This document shows, piece by piece, positions 23,126-34,844 of a stretch of 64,000 bases of DNA. The position numbers were made by a program, and so were the translations under genes. The notes beneath the pieces were generated by a model that had not been told where the DNA came from, searched no databases, and saw only the letters and a program-made list of their open reading frames with translations. Source of the DNA: Ephydatia muelleri (Eukaryota > Porifera > Demospongiae > Spongillida > Spongillidae). Within the stretch, counting starts at the first letter, position 1. Each line of letters begins with the position of its first letter. The stretch lies in assembly GCA_013339895.1 (NCBI GenBank), contig JABACO010000001.1, positions 11,944,348 through 12,008,347 of the forward strand, written 5' to 3'.

Positions 23126-23736
23126 ATACATTTGGGATAACTTTTGCTAGATATCATGGCCATTCACAAATCTTTAAAATTAAATTCATACAAAAAAACA
23201 ATGAATGTCGTATATGTCCTGTCTAAGGAAAACCCTGTAAGAGATACAATTATCAGAGCCCATGATCTGCCTGTTATCAACCAATCAAGCGATCTTGGCG
23301 CTGCGTCTTTGCGCCTTTTTTTCTTTCGTTTACTGTACAAATAATGGCGAAGGGCTTAAGCATTGGCGATAGGGTTTGTGCAAGCGCAACAAAAGTGTTA
23401 GGTTCCCCCTTCTGATCATAATCCACTACTTGTAGATGGAATAAGATGAACCAGAGCTGATGATATCACTGCTAACCATGTAGATGGCGATCATCATACC
23501 ACTGTGTGGGGAGATGATGCCCAAATTTCCAATAGTCTTTGACTATATTTTGACAAGGTTTCCAATCCACATGCTTGCTTGGGCATGCAGAAACATCACC
23601 ACAGGGGATACTGAAGGTGTTTGGTTTTCTGTGCGGAGTGGCTGTGTATCCATTTGAAAACCATCGTAACTATTGAAGTGTAGAAAGCAATGAGAATAGC
23701 CTCTTTCCTGCTCCAGCATGGGGAGTTTGATTCGGT

Positions 23737-24780
23737 ATGGACCAAAGAAGGTTTGAAACCCTTATTTGCTATTTGACCTGTCATGATCCCACATTTTCAG
23801 ATGTAACTGATAGGTGGCATCCAGTTCGCACACTTGTTGATGCTTTCAATCAGCGCAGGCTTGATAAGATCCATCCTTCCAGTTCTCTGGTCGTAGATGA
23901 GTCATTTTCATCATGGATTAGTAGATAGCCTGATTATATGCCCGATGCTCTCCCCCACACACAAAACATCATTCATAAGTCGACAGGTGTGGGGATAGAA
24001 TTCAAGAATCTAGCTGATGGTGTCACAGGTGTCATTTTAAGGTTGGAATCCAGGAGGCGAAGGCTGATATGGCAGTCAAAGACTGGCCAGCAACTCCCCG
24101 CAGGCACAGCATGGTTGCTTACATGTAGGCACTGTAAGCCATACTTGGGAAGCCATCGTATTGTCAGGGCTGACTTCGCCTTTACTAGTACAACAGCAGC
24201 TGTTTTGCAGTGGAAAAGAGGTTTGTTTTTGCAGGATGTCATGAAGCGGGCGACTAAACAGTTCCCTGCAAAGTATCAGGACAGTTGTTAGTACCAGAGG
24301 GATGACAACGACGCTTGCAGCTGCAACAATTGATAGTGTCCCAACGTGGAAAGATAAGATGGTGAAGACGTTCTTGGGCAACACAGGAAGGTGAGATACA
24401 CAAGAAGAACAGTTACCGTTATGTCTGACGATGGAGAGTCTTCCGAGATATTATTAAAGTATAAAACAACCCACACTAGTGGAAGAATACTTTGAAAGTG
24501 CCAGCAAGATTGATGATCATAACCACTTTCGGCAAGGTTCCTTGGCACTAGAGGTAGCATGGGGGACAAAGAAGTGCATCATCATATCATTGCAACCATT
24601 TTATGAATAGTGGAGGTGGACACATTCCTAGTGCATTGGGCCATGCATTTTGATGGATAAAGCTTGCACCACCATACTGTACGTTTTTACAGAAAGATTG
24701 GCTTTGTCTCTGTCAATACATATGGTGTTCCTCTATTGCCACAGACACAACATGCAGTCAACCTCTTGAAGGTTTTATTA
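23737..24780 (+). mobile_element. piggyBac-type transposase remnant
   Basis: The translation begins MDQRRFETLICYLTCHD. It then carries LVVDESFSSW, matching the first catalytic Asp context of piggyBac (DES), and YMPDALPH. Next come GIEFKNLADGVTG and VRADFAFTSTTAAV (second catalytic Asp context), followed by DDHNHFRQGSLALE. These follow the order expected of a DDE_Tnp_1_7 transposase. An in-frame stop lies between SSWISR and PDYMP, another after QDSC, and later segments lie in other frames. I see no terminal repeats with TTAA ends. It is a dead copy sitting inside the presumed long intron between ankyrin exons. Confidence 0.75.
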
Positions 24781-26990
24781 TGACTGTCTGTGGAATGGCA
24801 TCTGATAGAGGCACACGCTGCATAGATTGGCATTGGCGAGCAATGCATACTTGCAGTCTGAAGCTACAGTTGAAACTATATTGACCATACATGTTTATTG
24901 ATAGTTCTGTCATTGTAATGTTTACTGCAATAGTGCATCATTTTTACACACATTACTCCTGGAAAACGTTATATTTGAGCAGATTGACATTAATCCATCT
25001 AGAGTGCTGTTTTAGAATCATGTGCTGTACATGTAGACAAGTATTAGTCGTTGTCTCCAGTAGAATGCTTTAATCAATATCAATAGGTTGTGTGCCCAGC
25101 AGCACTGTAATTTGACATAGTACATGTAGATGACTTCTGTAGTTTTCTTATGAAAGATCGACACAATGGAGGACAGGTTGTTATTCAGAAAATTGACTGA
25201 ACAAAACTAGTCCAATGGAAATTCCAAGTTGCAACAGTGGTGAAAGCAAAGGCTGTGACCCTCGTCAACTATGGCGTTGCAGAGCAGCTAGCTAATTAGG
25301 CTGCAGAACAAAGAACTATGCATGTTGAGTATAGGGGTCAGAAGATGGCAATTTGGTTATAGTGATTAGCCGCTCCTGCTTCCCATCGCATGATGATTTT
25401 GCAGCTAAGTTTCACAAAATCGTGGAATGGTCTTCAAACAGCACTAATGGCTCGTGGAGATAACTTAACACTTAGATTGGTCCAACAGGCTCTTATCAGT
25501 GAGCAACATAACCTCTGGATCTGAGGTGGAAGATGGAGTATCAGCAATGGCACTTCATGGTACCTTGTAAGGCGAATGCGTAATCAGTGGATAGAAAAGC
25601 CACAAATTCTTCAAGCCGAGCCAAGAGAGAGACACTTGTGTCAAAACTCATTATAACAATCGTAGCTATACAGGTTATAGACTATGTCGAGCTCATGGTA
25701 GTTCTGTTAGACAGGGGTGAGGACTTTGAAATTAAAACAGGAGAAGTCTTGACGGCTACAGACGATGCAATTATTCCAAGCTTGGTCAAAATCGAAAGAT
25801 CATTGTAGTGGGGTTGCTGGCAAGATAACTTGAAATGACAGCATGGATTTCTGGCTGAGCAGCAAGCCAGTACATGGCTTTGAGTGCAGTTGGTTTGTCA
25901 ACGACATTGCGTTTAGAACACCGCAGAAAGTTAAAACTGCAAATGGTAACTGAATCCAGGCACTTGGATATGGAGACATCATTATCCAAACAATCTTAGA
26001 TATATAAATTGATATATTCACTGTGAAGGTTGTTCTCCAAGTGGCTAACTTGACCTGTACATGTAGTCTTCTCTCAGTTTTGACATTGTTAGGAACGGAA
26101 GTACAAGGGTGTAGTAAATGTGACCGAGACTGTGGCCAACGTATGCCCTGCACCAGAACTTCCGAGATGTGCAGATTCTCAAATAGCCAAATCGCAATGG
26201 TACACAAACACAAAGCACGCACTCAGCATACAACCACTGCCTGCCAAGTTCCCACGTCAGGTGTATAGCTTCTCTCTGCCAGGTTGTTACAGCTTTTAAT
26301 AGCACGGGTCCATCACATGCGAAGATGCTTCTAGATGCTTCTACAATCAGGGACATACAGTCTGGCTGCTTTAAGACCAGATATCTAACAATTACACCCG
26401 CACTTCTATAATACCCGTTACAGCAATCACTACACTTCTCTCTTCACAAGCCATATCGTTCTGGGAGTAGGTGAGGTTGACAGGGACTTAAGGTCGGGTC
26501 AAAAATTTCTTGTAATGTTACGGGGCGCGTGCGTTAATGATGATGTCACGGCACGTGCACACTAATTTGGTTTATTTTGTATTAGACTCGACGGCAGCCT
26601 CTGTGCTTGTGAATTGTTCTTCAGTTGTGTTTACTCTTGTACCAAATATCGCCATGTGATGGGTGGAAAAAATGTGGAAGATGCCTAATCGATGATGATA
26701 TGTACGCACGAAGTTCTGAGTACTTGTATATTAGCGGTCGAATGCCCTTAGGGTTTAGGGTGGCACACCCAACTTGTCAAATTCCACCCGTCGAGGGGGA
26801 AAAAGAAGCAATAGTTCAGCACTGTGGGGTCTTGGGCCCCATACAGCCTTTGCGCCACATTTAAAAACACTTATGTTAGCAGCTGCGCTTATGAGAGGGT
26901 GAGCGGAAGGCCCTTAGGGTTTAGGGTGGCGCTGAAGGCAATACACCCTTTCTCCCACCATTAATGTATGGTGACTCACCTTCTGATCAT
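24781..26990. other. Mostly noncoding spacer with a possible Ty1/copia-type fossil
   Basis: Around 25.16-25.60 kb on the plus strand, the broken translation (LTEQN, QWKFQVATVVKAKAV, later LISEQHNL) resembles the gag start of Ty1/copia retroelements. This is a weak match to an old, broken fragment. The rest shows no coding signal. A short motif 'cccttagggtttagggtgg' occurs twice (about 26745 and 26910). Confidence 0.35.
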
Positions 26991-28440
26991 GGTCATCAAT
27001 TTGCTATTCCTGTTGCTGCTGTACTTGATTCTTCAATGATGGAAACACCAAATCCAAATGCGACTTGGGTTTCCTTCCTAATAACAGCTCTGCTGGTGAT
27101 TACCCCCGTAGTTGAATGAGGGGTCAGCCTATACTGGAATAGGAATCGAGCCAGACAAGTTTCGCATTCAAAATAGCCTTCCGCTTTTCTTGTGTTGGTC
27201 TGATTCCCTCTTCTGAGATGTGGCATCCAGGTACTCCACACTGGACATCATGAATTTTCATTTTAAAATTTGCCCCAACCTACTGCATACGAGATAGAAC
27301 TTTCGCCAAAGTTTTCATGTGCTCTTCTCTTGACGAGTTTGCTACCAAAATATCATCTATGTATACCTGAATGTGGGGAATATCATGCAAGTTTCCTTCC
27401 ATCGTTTGTTGGAAAATAGCCAGGGCTGCTGCAATGCCAAATGGCAACCAATTATAACGAAAGAGGCCTTTGTGCGTGGAAATGGTCACAAACTCTTATG
27501 ATTCTTCCTCTAGCTGCAACTGCATGTGAGTGCGCGACAGGTCCAGTTTAGAGAACACTTTAGCTCCCGTCATGGATGCCAGCTTGTCATCTATTCGGGG
27601 AAGAGTATAAGAATCCACAGTTGCAGCACTATTAACAGTAAGTTTATAATCCCTACCATCTTATCCACATGGATCTTAACTTGAATTCCCTCTAACAATC
27701 CAAGCTTTCCTTCAAACAGTCTGGCATGTTTCTCCAGTAATTGCTCAACTCCGTCACTCGAACCTACATAAAACAAAGTGAGGTTAATTTTAAGCTAAGT
27801 TAAGTTCAAGGAGCGATGATACTGGCCCCCGTACTGCATGTCAACGCATAACTTCCAAACGACATTGATACTTTCCCCCCGTGTAAGTGTGCAAGAAGAT
27901 GCCACTTTTCTCCTACGCCGGACATCTTAACGAAGGCCAAACACGCTTGTAAGTACTCTCACTAATAAGGGAGACCACCGCTCGCTCCAGTACCCACTTG
28001 CATCTGCAAAGGAGTACCATTTACCCTCAACAACTGTACCAGAGGCATTTGGGACTTGCTAGAGGATAAGTTGTACAAGACATATGTCTCTTTCTTCTCC
28101 TCGTCCATGGGTGTCTTGCCACTCTGTTCATCCTAATGTCCGTCACTGCGAGTGCCTTTGCTCTGTTCATCCGAATGTCCGTCACTGCGAGTGCCTTTGT
28201 TGCCCCACCTCCATGGCTGCGACAAACTGGAGCCAAATGACCTTGTTTGCCACACTTGTAACAAACCAAAGACTTACAGCGACAGTCAGATGCCTTATGC
28301 TTACCGCAACAACGGGAACAGTTCCCTGACCATGGCCTTTCGGCCGGCTCCACCTTATGCACAGGATGAACAGGGTACGTTCTGAGTGTTGGAGGTCCAG
28401 AACATTCTTTTCCGCCAGCTCAGACGTCTGTGCCAATCAA
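26990..28440 (-). mobile_element. Ty3/Gypsy LTR retroelement fragment (fossil)
   Basis: Read on the minus strand: a gag CCHC zinc knuckle (CYKCGKQGHLAPVC, about 28.2-28.3 kb), reverse transcriptase with the YIDD box (about 27.3-27.7 kb), then a C-terminal integrase segment (FLFQYRLTPHSTTGV, about 27.0-27.2 kb). Large internal parts are absent, no LTRs are visible and the frame is interrupted several times. It is an old broken copy. Confidence 0.8.
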
Positions 28441-28704
28441 ACGCCTTGGCTCTGTTATATATTGTGCCAGTATCAAAGCATACGCATACGTGTGGTCGAG
28501 CAACCTTTTGCTTGACAGCTGATGTACCCCACTATAGCTCAAGGCCAGGCTACCTGGTACTCTATACTAATACATACTGGACACGTGCATGCTATTGTAG
28601 AACTTGTACAAGTACTAATGGTAAAACAATGAAAATAAAAAGCACATTCACACATTTCACAGTTACTCCTCAAATCCTTCATATAAGGCAGGTGAATAGT
28701 TATA

Positions 28705-29019
28705 GGAGGCAAGCAAGGCATAGCCTAGAGCTCCCTCCTTCATGGCTTGCGGTAGGTCGTCATAAAATAGAGCAGCCTAGTTAAATAAGCGTTCCATTCC
28801 CGCTGATGTTGCTGGCACAGTAAGGTATTGTCGTGCCATCGACTTCAGCTTGGACCATATGATTTTCTCTTTCCAACCAGGTGACTGTTTTGGGGCATCA
28901 TTGGTCTGAAGGTAAGTCTCAGGTTTATCCTGGAATTGGTTTTGTCCATGATGACTTTCAGTATCCATCACAGGTGCCTCAGCATTCTGTTCCTCATCAT
29001 CTTGTTCATCGAACAACAT
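28705..29019 (-). mobile_element. hAT transposase C-terminal fragment
   Basis: The minus-strand translation contains WSKLKSMARQYLTVPATSAGMERLF, i.e. the hAT dimerisation-region signature (A.-.YL-.PATS...ER-F), followed after a stop by AALFYDDLPQAMKEGAL, which continues the same domain. Upstream is an acidic stretch (FDEQDDEEQNAEAP). Only the C-terminal end of the transposase is present; no terminal inverted repeats are identified. Confidence 0.7.
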
Positions 29020-29291
29020 CTTCCTTTTTTGCCTCCACTATATTGTGCTCAATAATAGTTAATGAACCATCAGATGCACCCTTCCGTGCATACTGCGTTT
29101 CATGCAGTAGTCTCAATCCTGCTGTAAACTATAAGCAATTTGACAAATCCTGTTTGGAAAAATCTGTTTTGTTTTGTTAAGTATTTGGAAAAATCAGTTT
29201 TCAGATCCAAAAAAACCTGAAAAATCGATTAGTGTTTAAGAGTATTCGAAATAAAATCAATCTTCATTGTCCAGGGGAGGTTACTAACCCT

Positions 29292-29427
29292 AGGACATTA
29301 TGCGTGTACATGAACATATGGGGACATGATGCATGTACAAAGGACCAATGCTGCTGAGACATGATGAATGTACAAAGAACCAATACTATAGGGACATGAT
29401 ACTTGTACACATGACCAATCCTATGGT
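29292..29427 (+). repeat. 35-bp minisatellite, about 3.7 copies
   Basis: Units beginning 'gggacatgatgcatgtacaa' start at about 29321, 29356 and 29391, with a partial unit before them. Units are about 75-85% alike. Confidence 0.7.
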
Positions 29428-29429
29428 CA

Positions 29430-30235
29430 GTAGTGCATGTAACAACACATACCTGTGTACAGTCTCGAGTGAGGGCCTATGTCATGTGCGAATTACCAGC
29501 CACGGGAACTCATAGAATAGTGTCAAAAGAAATACCTGTACAGAGGATGTGTGCTATAATACATACAGAGTGAATGCACAGGTATGCCTCAGCTCCATCA
29601 TTCACATATGTCCTTCATTGTACTGCTGGCCTTGCACTAGTTGAAGATTCTGTCAGCCTGACAGTTTGGGTTAGATGACTCTTATATATCTTCATGTTAC
29701 ATAGTTTCCCTTCTACTCTTTGAACATGTTGCACAGTAGTCAGCTTGAATGCCCCACACCCCATGAATCACGTAGGCAAGTCACAATGACTATTTACTGC
29801 CACTAATTCTGCTACCATTACCTTCAGAAGTTACAGCTTTCAATTGTGGCGTGTGGGTACTACAACTGGTACTCCTTAAGGTAAAACTAACCATTGGCAC
29901 ATCCTCTGACATGCTAGATGGATATTTCTGTGATACCATAGATGATAGAGAGATGATGGAGGGCATTGATACGATCATTAATGCTGCCTGAGGGAAATAC
30001 CAGATCAGTAGTGAGCCCCACTATATCCCCCTCCATGTTTATGCACATGATTTGCTGTATATTCCGTAATCTGGACACTACGTAAGTGTGCCATCTGCTG
30101 TTACACAATACAAAAACACCCTGACAAGCGGACATGCTGCGTATAATCAAGTTAACATGTAATACATTATGAGAGATTATTTTCACAGATTATTTTCTGC
30201 ACACATCCACATAGGCTCTAGTACCATAAAAGCGA
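29430..30235. other. Spacer with no recognised gene
   Basis: A minus-strand open stretch of about 90 codons (29914-30186) is not recognisable and has no splice or family support. I call nothing else here. Confidence 0.4.
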
Positions 30236-30238
30236 TAC

Positions 30239-30820
30239 TTGCAGGGCACTTCCATGCCATATTCAGCACCACGATTCACAACTGCTCCAGTAACTTCTAC
30301 TGTCCCTTATAACATGTTCTGGACAAAAATTGACAGAAATTTCCGATTTGTGCCGATTTTACTGAAAGCTCTTGGAGTGAGGAGTTCGTGGCTTCATTGG
30401 GACCAAAAGATAAGCAAGTGGGTCTTGATAACAGTGATGAAGATGAGGACAATATGTATGTTGAAGACATGGAACCCCCTCCTCCGAGAATGAAAAATTT
30501 GACAGAAGTCATTGACTGCCTTGAAGATATCCATTCATTTCTTGGGCAGAACAGTTATGCAAAAGAAGCAACTAGGACTCATGAGCTACTGAGTGCAGTC
30601 ACCAGGCTGAAATGCACGTGCTCTGTTCAAGCATCAATTACAGATTTTTTCCTTAATTATGCTGTATTTGTATTGTACACAATACACTGTTAAGATACAC
30701 TTGCCATCATTATATACTCATTGTAATGATAAAAAGTTCCAACCCCTGAATAAAGGACACCTCGATAATCAGGACACTTGAGGTTGGTCCCGCTAGTGTC
30801 CGCATTTCGGGGTTCCACTG
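30239..30820 (+). mobile_element. Tigger/pogo-type transposon 3' end with transposase tail
   Basis: The translation from about 30370 (EEFVASLGP, an acidic DEDEDNMY stretch, EPPPPRMKNLTEVIDCLEDIHSFL, ending SITDFF) matches the C-terminal tail of Tigger/Jerky-like transposases. The element appears to end at 'ggttccactg' (30820), followed by TA. That matches the Tigger terminal sequence CAGTGGAAC read in reverse, with a TA target site. The DDE core and the 5' end are missing. Confidence 0.6.
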
Positions 30821-30822
30821 TA

Positions 30823-31262
30823 GTCAGCATGTGTCATGCGGAAAAAAATGAGGTCACTCACATCCCATTTAGGGGATGGAGAACAATATCAAAGTGAATG
30901 GACAACCACGCTATAATGTTCAGTAGCTCTGTGGTTCAGTCATATATGACCCAGGACTGTTCTACGGCACATATGGGTTGTCAGCTAAACTCATTATGAG
31001 GGCCACAGCAGTATAGACTGATGTTGTAGCAAGAGCAGCTGAGTCAGGTTGTGGGAAGGAGGATGGAGAGGAGGGTAGGGAGAAGATGGGGAGGAGTTGC
31101 CATCTCGATTTTGCTGTCAGTATGGTGGAGTAGGCCAGCTGAATGGTATGCTTTGGGGCTTGCATGCAACATCATGTGATTTCTGCAGTGCTTGAGAAGG
31201 CCCTCAATGTACATAATTGAGTATTTTAATTGTGTTTATTTGATAGTGTCTTACCTCTGTAG
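30823..31262. other. Intron sequence upstream of the P-loop exon
   Basis: There is no coding signal. The 3' end carries the acceptor 'cttacctctgtag' used by the next exon. Confidence 0.5.
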
Positions 31263-31517
31263 AATGGTAACACTGCATTACATATGGCTGCAGAGAGAGG
31301 TCATGGAGACAGTGTAAAGCTCCTCCTACATACCCCAGGGATTATTGTTAACTGTGTAAACTGCCATGGTCAAACGCCTCTGAAGCTAGCTCATACGTAT
31401 GGGACATTAACAATGCTTCAGCAGTATACCACGAGCTGTGAAGACTTTCCGATTCACACATATGGGAAAGTTATCATGTGCGGAAACAGTGGTGCTGGTA
31501 AAAGCACTCTGACTGAG
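31263..31517 (+). CDS. Exon encoding last ankyrin repeats and the P-loop of a Roc-type GTPase
   Basis: Acceptor 'cctctgtag' and donor 'gag|gttagt' bound an 85-codon phase 0-0 exon. The first 33 residues form an ankyrin repeat (NGNTALHMAAERGHGDSVKL) and the next about 20 a partial one (HGQTPLKLAHTYG). After a linker comes YGKVIMCGNSGAGKSTL, a Walker A motif GxxGAGKST preceded by a beta strand, as in Roc domains. It links the upstream ankyrin exons to the Roc-COR exon at 42523. It shares the phase 0 rule with the ankyrin cassettes, so exon number upstream is free to vary. It is intact. Assignment to the Roco superfamily is from family knowledge. Confidence 0.8.
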
Positions 31518-31663
31518 GTTAGTTAGTTTATAGGTATGTTTGATATATGCTCTGTATGCAGTGTAGATTGCAGTACCCTATTCAACAGTTACATCTATGA
31601 GCTGTGCATTCGGTTTAACATCATTAGCTGAGGAAGATCCAGGTTTTCAATGTATGTGTTTGT

Positions 31664-31694
<31 letters not shown>

Positions 31695-31732
31695 GTGGAT
31701 TAATTATTTTGTGTGATTAGCTGCCTTCATAA

Positions 31733-31810
31733 CAGCCAGGAGGTACAGGGAGTGCTTTATGCTCCCTGACAGTGTCTAGAGTGGAGTCCCAGTACACTGC
31801 TTTTATGCAT
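31733..31810 (+). repeat. Dispersed repeat, copy 1 (partner at 37376-37450)
   Basis: 'acagccaggaggtacaggga' ... 'gctccctgac' ... 'gtggagtcccag' resembles 'cccagccaggtggtaggggg' ... 'agctcccctg' ... 'gtggaggcccag' at 37376. It may be a SINE-like or nonautonomous element. Confidence 0.4.
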
Positions 31811-31988
31811 CCTATTAAGTTGTTAAAACTCTAAAAGGTCCTTGCATTTTAAGCAGTGCCTATTCTGGTATGCACATAGCAAATTATAAATTTATTTTCA
31901 ATTACTCTGCCTGTGAGCATTGACACAGGTATATTTCTTTGGTACATTGTATCCACACTGTATTTTGAGAATAAATAACAACTAAATA

Positions 31989-32208
31989 CATTCTCTATGA
32001 GAAAGTTGGTGGTATATAGGATTTGAAGGCAATAGTGGTGCAAAAAAAGGGTCTAAAACTACATTTGTAAAAGTCTTATGTTTAGCACACAATATCCTAC
32101 AACAGTGCTAAATATAGGACTATAACATTGTTAGACCCTTGATTCCTTGCTTTTTGCACCACTATTGCCTTCAAATCCTATATACCACCAACGTTCTCAT
32201 ACAGAATG
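31989..32208. repeat. Foldback (MITE-like) element, 220 bp
   Basis: 'cattctctatgagaaagttg' at the left end pairs with 'caacgttctcatacagaatg' at the right end. The pairing continues through 'gtatataggatttgaaggca' and, after a small internal mismatch, almost to the centre ('tttagcac' / 'gtgctaaa'). The arms are about 100 bases with a 16-base loop. No coding capacity. Confidence 0.85.
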
Positions 32209-32304
32209 TTTTTAGTTGCTTGTTTCATGGATTGTTGTTCATATGATTGTCACGCAAAGGACATACAGTACCATGGAAGTTGTGCCAAAATCTCATTCCC
32301 AGAC

Positions 32305-32894
32305 CTTTAACAAACATAGATTGCTGTTTACAGTCTCAGTATAATAGGTAACACAATCCTGTCCTCCAGTTGCCATGGCCACACCCTCTTTCCCATCCTT
32401 GTTCTCTAATAAGTTTGCCATTCCTGGACTGTCCTCATAGAAGGATGCTATGGTTGGAGCTCTGAAATAGAAAAGTAAATATTTGCTCACATGATAATAT
32501 GCATCAACGTATCCTCAGTATGATACCTAACCCCGGCTACAATGTCACTCAGTACATTACTTGCCATAGAAACCAATGTTGATAAGCCATGTTCGAAGAA
32601 CTATTTTCCCAATGCACATTTCCCCTTCCCTATAGCATTTTATTCATTTTATGACAGCACCAAATTAAACAGATTCATTTTCTCTTCCTCATTTCAATCC
32701 AAAAACACTACATCATTCACTTGAATACTGAATTTGTCTTTGTTAACTGCCAATGCAACAAATTTTTTACATGGTGTAATTAAATCATTGTTTTGGTCCC
32801 AAGGATGTGTGTCTTTAGCCCTCAAAGGCCCTCCATTGAATCCACCACTTATTAGAACCCTGCTATTGTGCCTTTCCTTGATTATGATTGGCAT
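32305..32894 (-). other. Two possible minus-strand coding segments of unknown family
   Basis: The segment 32894-32694 (66 codons, starting MPIIIKERHNSRVLISGGF, ending at a stop) and the segment beginning at about 32464 (APTIASFYEDSPGMANLL ... VAMATGGQDCVTYYTE) both read like protein. The second is preceded on the minus strand by a good acceptor ('ctttt ctatttcag') and could end at a donor after LLK. I do not recognise either. They could be exons of a nested gene or of a mobile element. The Tigger element at 32933 begins just upstream and may have separated them from earlier exons. Confidence 0.3.
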
Positions 32895-33114
32895 GCAGTC
32901 AGTTGCAAGTGTGAAATAGATGTAATTAAATACAGTTGTCCCTCTCTTGTAAGACCCCCCTTCGTCAACGGCCCCCCATCATTTCAGACCGCTAAATAAA
33001 GGCACGAACACTTGTATGTTCTTGCATGCGACCACCCCGCTAATGCGACCAGCGACCGAAATGTTTTAATGAATTTACGACCGCACGTGACCTTGCAGAG
33101 CTAGCTAGCTAGAG

Positions 33115-34640
33115 ATGTCCACAACTAAGAAGAGAAAGGTCATGACTCTAGAGGCGAGAATTAATGCGCTCAAGAAAGTAGACGAAGGAAAGTCTTGCCG
33201 TGCTATATCAAGTGAACTTGGAGCTGGAAAAACACAGATACAGGCTATAGTGAAGGAAAGGGATGACATACAGAGACGATGGGAAAGCTGTGAACGATCG
33301 GACAAGAATTATGTAAGGCCTAGGATGGCAGGCTACAATGACTTCGATACGCTTGTTTGGGAGTGGTTTACTATTGCTGGCGCCAAGAACATACTTGTGA
33401 GTGGCAGGATGATTCAGGAACAAGCTCTCATACATGTATATACAGCAGAGCTTGGCCATGAAAGTTTTTCAGGATCAAACGGATGGCTCAATCACTGGCA
33501 GAAGCAGCATAATGTTCGAATGTCTATTTTATCTGGGGAAGCTGCTGATGTAAGTGAGAGCATTGTTGAAGACTGGGGTAGGTGGCTGCTGTCATTATAC
33601 AATGGATACCAGCTACGGAACATAATTTAATGCAGACGAAACAGGCTACTTCTACAGAGCTTTGCCTACCAAGTCAATGTGGTCAAAGGTGAAGATGCCA
33701 AAGGTGGGGAAAAATCAAATGATAGAATAACTGTTTTGTTTGCCTGTTCTGCTGAAGGACAGAAATTAATGCCCTATGTGATAGGTCATAGTGCCAATCC
33801 TAGATGCTTTAAAGGTCTCACTAGCCTTGCATGTCTTCCTGTTTCCTTTTCATCCAACAATAAAGCTTGGATGACTGTGGTTTATTTAAATAGGGGGTGG
33901 ATAAAGTGAATAGTAAATGAAACGTGATGGCAGGTCAATTCTCTTGTTTTTGGATAACTGCACCTCACATCCAGATGTACTGTTCAGCAATGTTAAATTG
34001 GTTTTTCTCCCACCCAATACAAGTTACAACCTTGTGATGCAGGAATCATACAGGCTACTAAAATGCACTACAGAAAGTTGCTTTTACGTCATGTTTTGTT
34101 TAATATGAATGAAGCTTCAATTCAAATGCATCTTATCTAGCAAAAAAAGTTGATGCAATTATGTGGTTGAAGAATGCATGGGATAATGTTTCGTCCATGA
34201 CAATTCAAGCTGTTTTGCCAGATGTGGTTTCACTAATGATGTTTTTACTGACCAGGAAGATGACACTGCCATTGACAGTAGTCTTTCTGCATTTGTGGAG
34301 GCTAGTGGAGCATCATGGGAAATGTATGCAAATTTTGATCAGGACCTAGCTACCAACATGACTACTGATGAAGATTGGGAAGCAGCCCTTCTGGAGAAGG
34401 CTAGAGTTGGAACCTCAGCTGATGGTAGTGCAAAGACAAAAGGAAGAAGTGGTCACTGAAAAGCCTACTCTATCTTCTGTAGCAGCCATTAGCTATCTGG
34501 ATGAACTTGGAGAGTTTGTTCTATTTCAGCAGAGTCCTGAGTTGCTAGATTTGATCAATAAAAGCAGAATCACTATTGAGAAGCTGATGTGCAGTTCAGA
34601 TAGATTGAAGCAGACAACACTAAGTGACTGTTACTCTTAA
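33115..34640 (+). pseudogene. Tigger/pogo transposase, frame-broken
   Basis: The first open frame (33115-33630, 171 codons) starts MSTTKKRKVMTLEARINAL with a psq-type helix-turn-helix (residues 5-55). A Tc5/CENP-B-type second DNA-binding domain follows (about 70-150; FSGSNGWLNHWQKQHNV). The DDE core continues with NADETGYFYRALPTKSM (first Asp) but in another frame, one base being lost near 33630. Then come RITVLFACSAEGQKLMPYVIG, LLFLDNCTSHP (second Asp) and QPCDAGII (third Asp), again with frame changes. The tail ends DRLKQTTLSDCYS. All three catalytic Asp are visible, so decay is recent to moderate. Confidence 0.8.
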
Positions 34641-34723
34641 GCTACACCTTCTACATGTATTTGTGTGTACATGTATTATGATTTTGAATGACACAGGTTC
34701 AGTAGTGTATGTACATATCCATA

Positions 34724-34725
<2 letters not shown>

Positions 34726-34765
<40 letters not shown>
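34726..34765 (+). repeat. Poly-C tract, 40 bases
   Basis: An uninterrupted C run of 40 bases (G on the minus strand), just outside the Tigger coding end. Confidence 0.95.
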
Positions 34766-34844
34766 TGGTCGCAGACCACCACCTTGGGAGACTGTTGTAG
34801 GTAAGGTCCACTGGGTTGTCTCTCAAGACTACTACTGTAGGGGA

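Larger units (their letters stand above)
32933..34837 (+). mobile_element. Tigger/pogo-like DNA transposon, nearly full length
   Basis: The left end 'cagttgtccctctcttgtaa' follows a TA (32931-32932). The right end reads 'gtctctcaagactactactg' followed by TA (34838-34839). Both ends have the CAGT...ACTG form expected of pogo-superfamily elements, though the inverted repeats match only roughly. It carries the transposase listed separately and a 40-base poly-C tract near the 3' end. Confidence 0.55.

Noticed and set aside
26740-26930. Telomere-like TTAGGG motifs
   Set aside because: There are only two isolated 'ttagggtttaggg' occurrences, with no tandem run.
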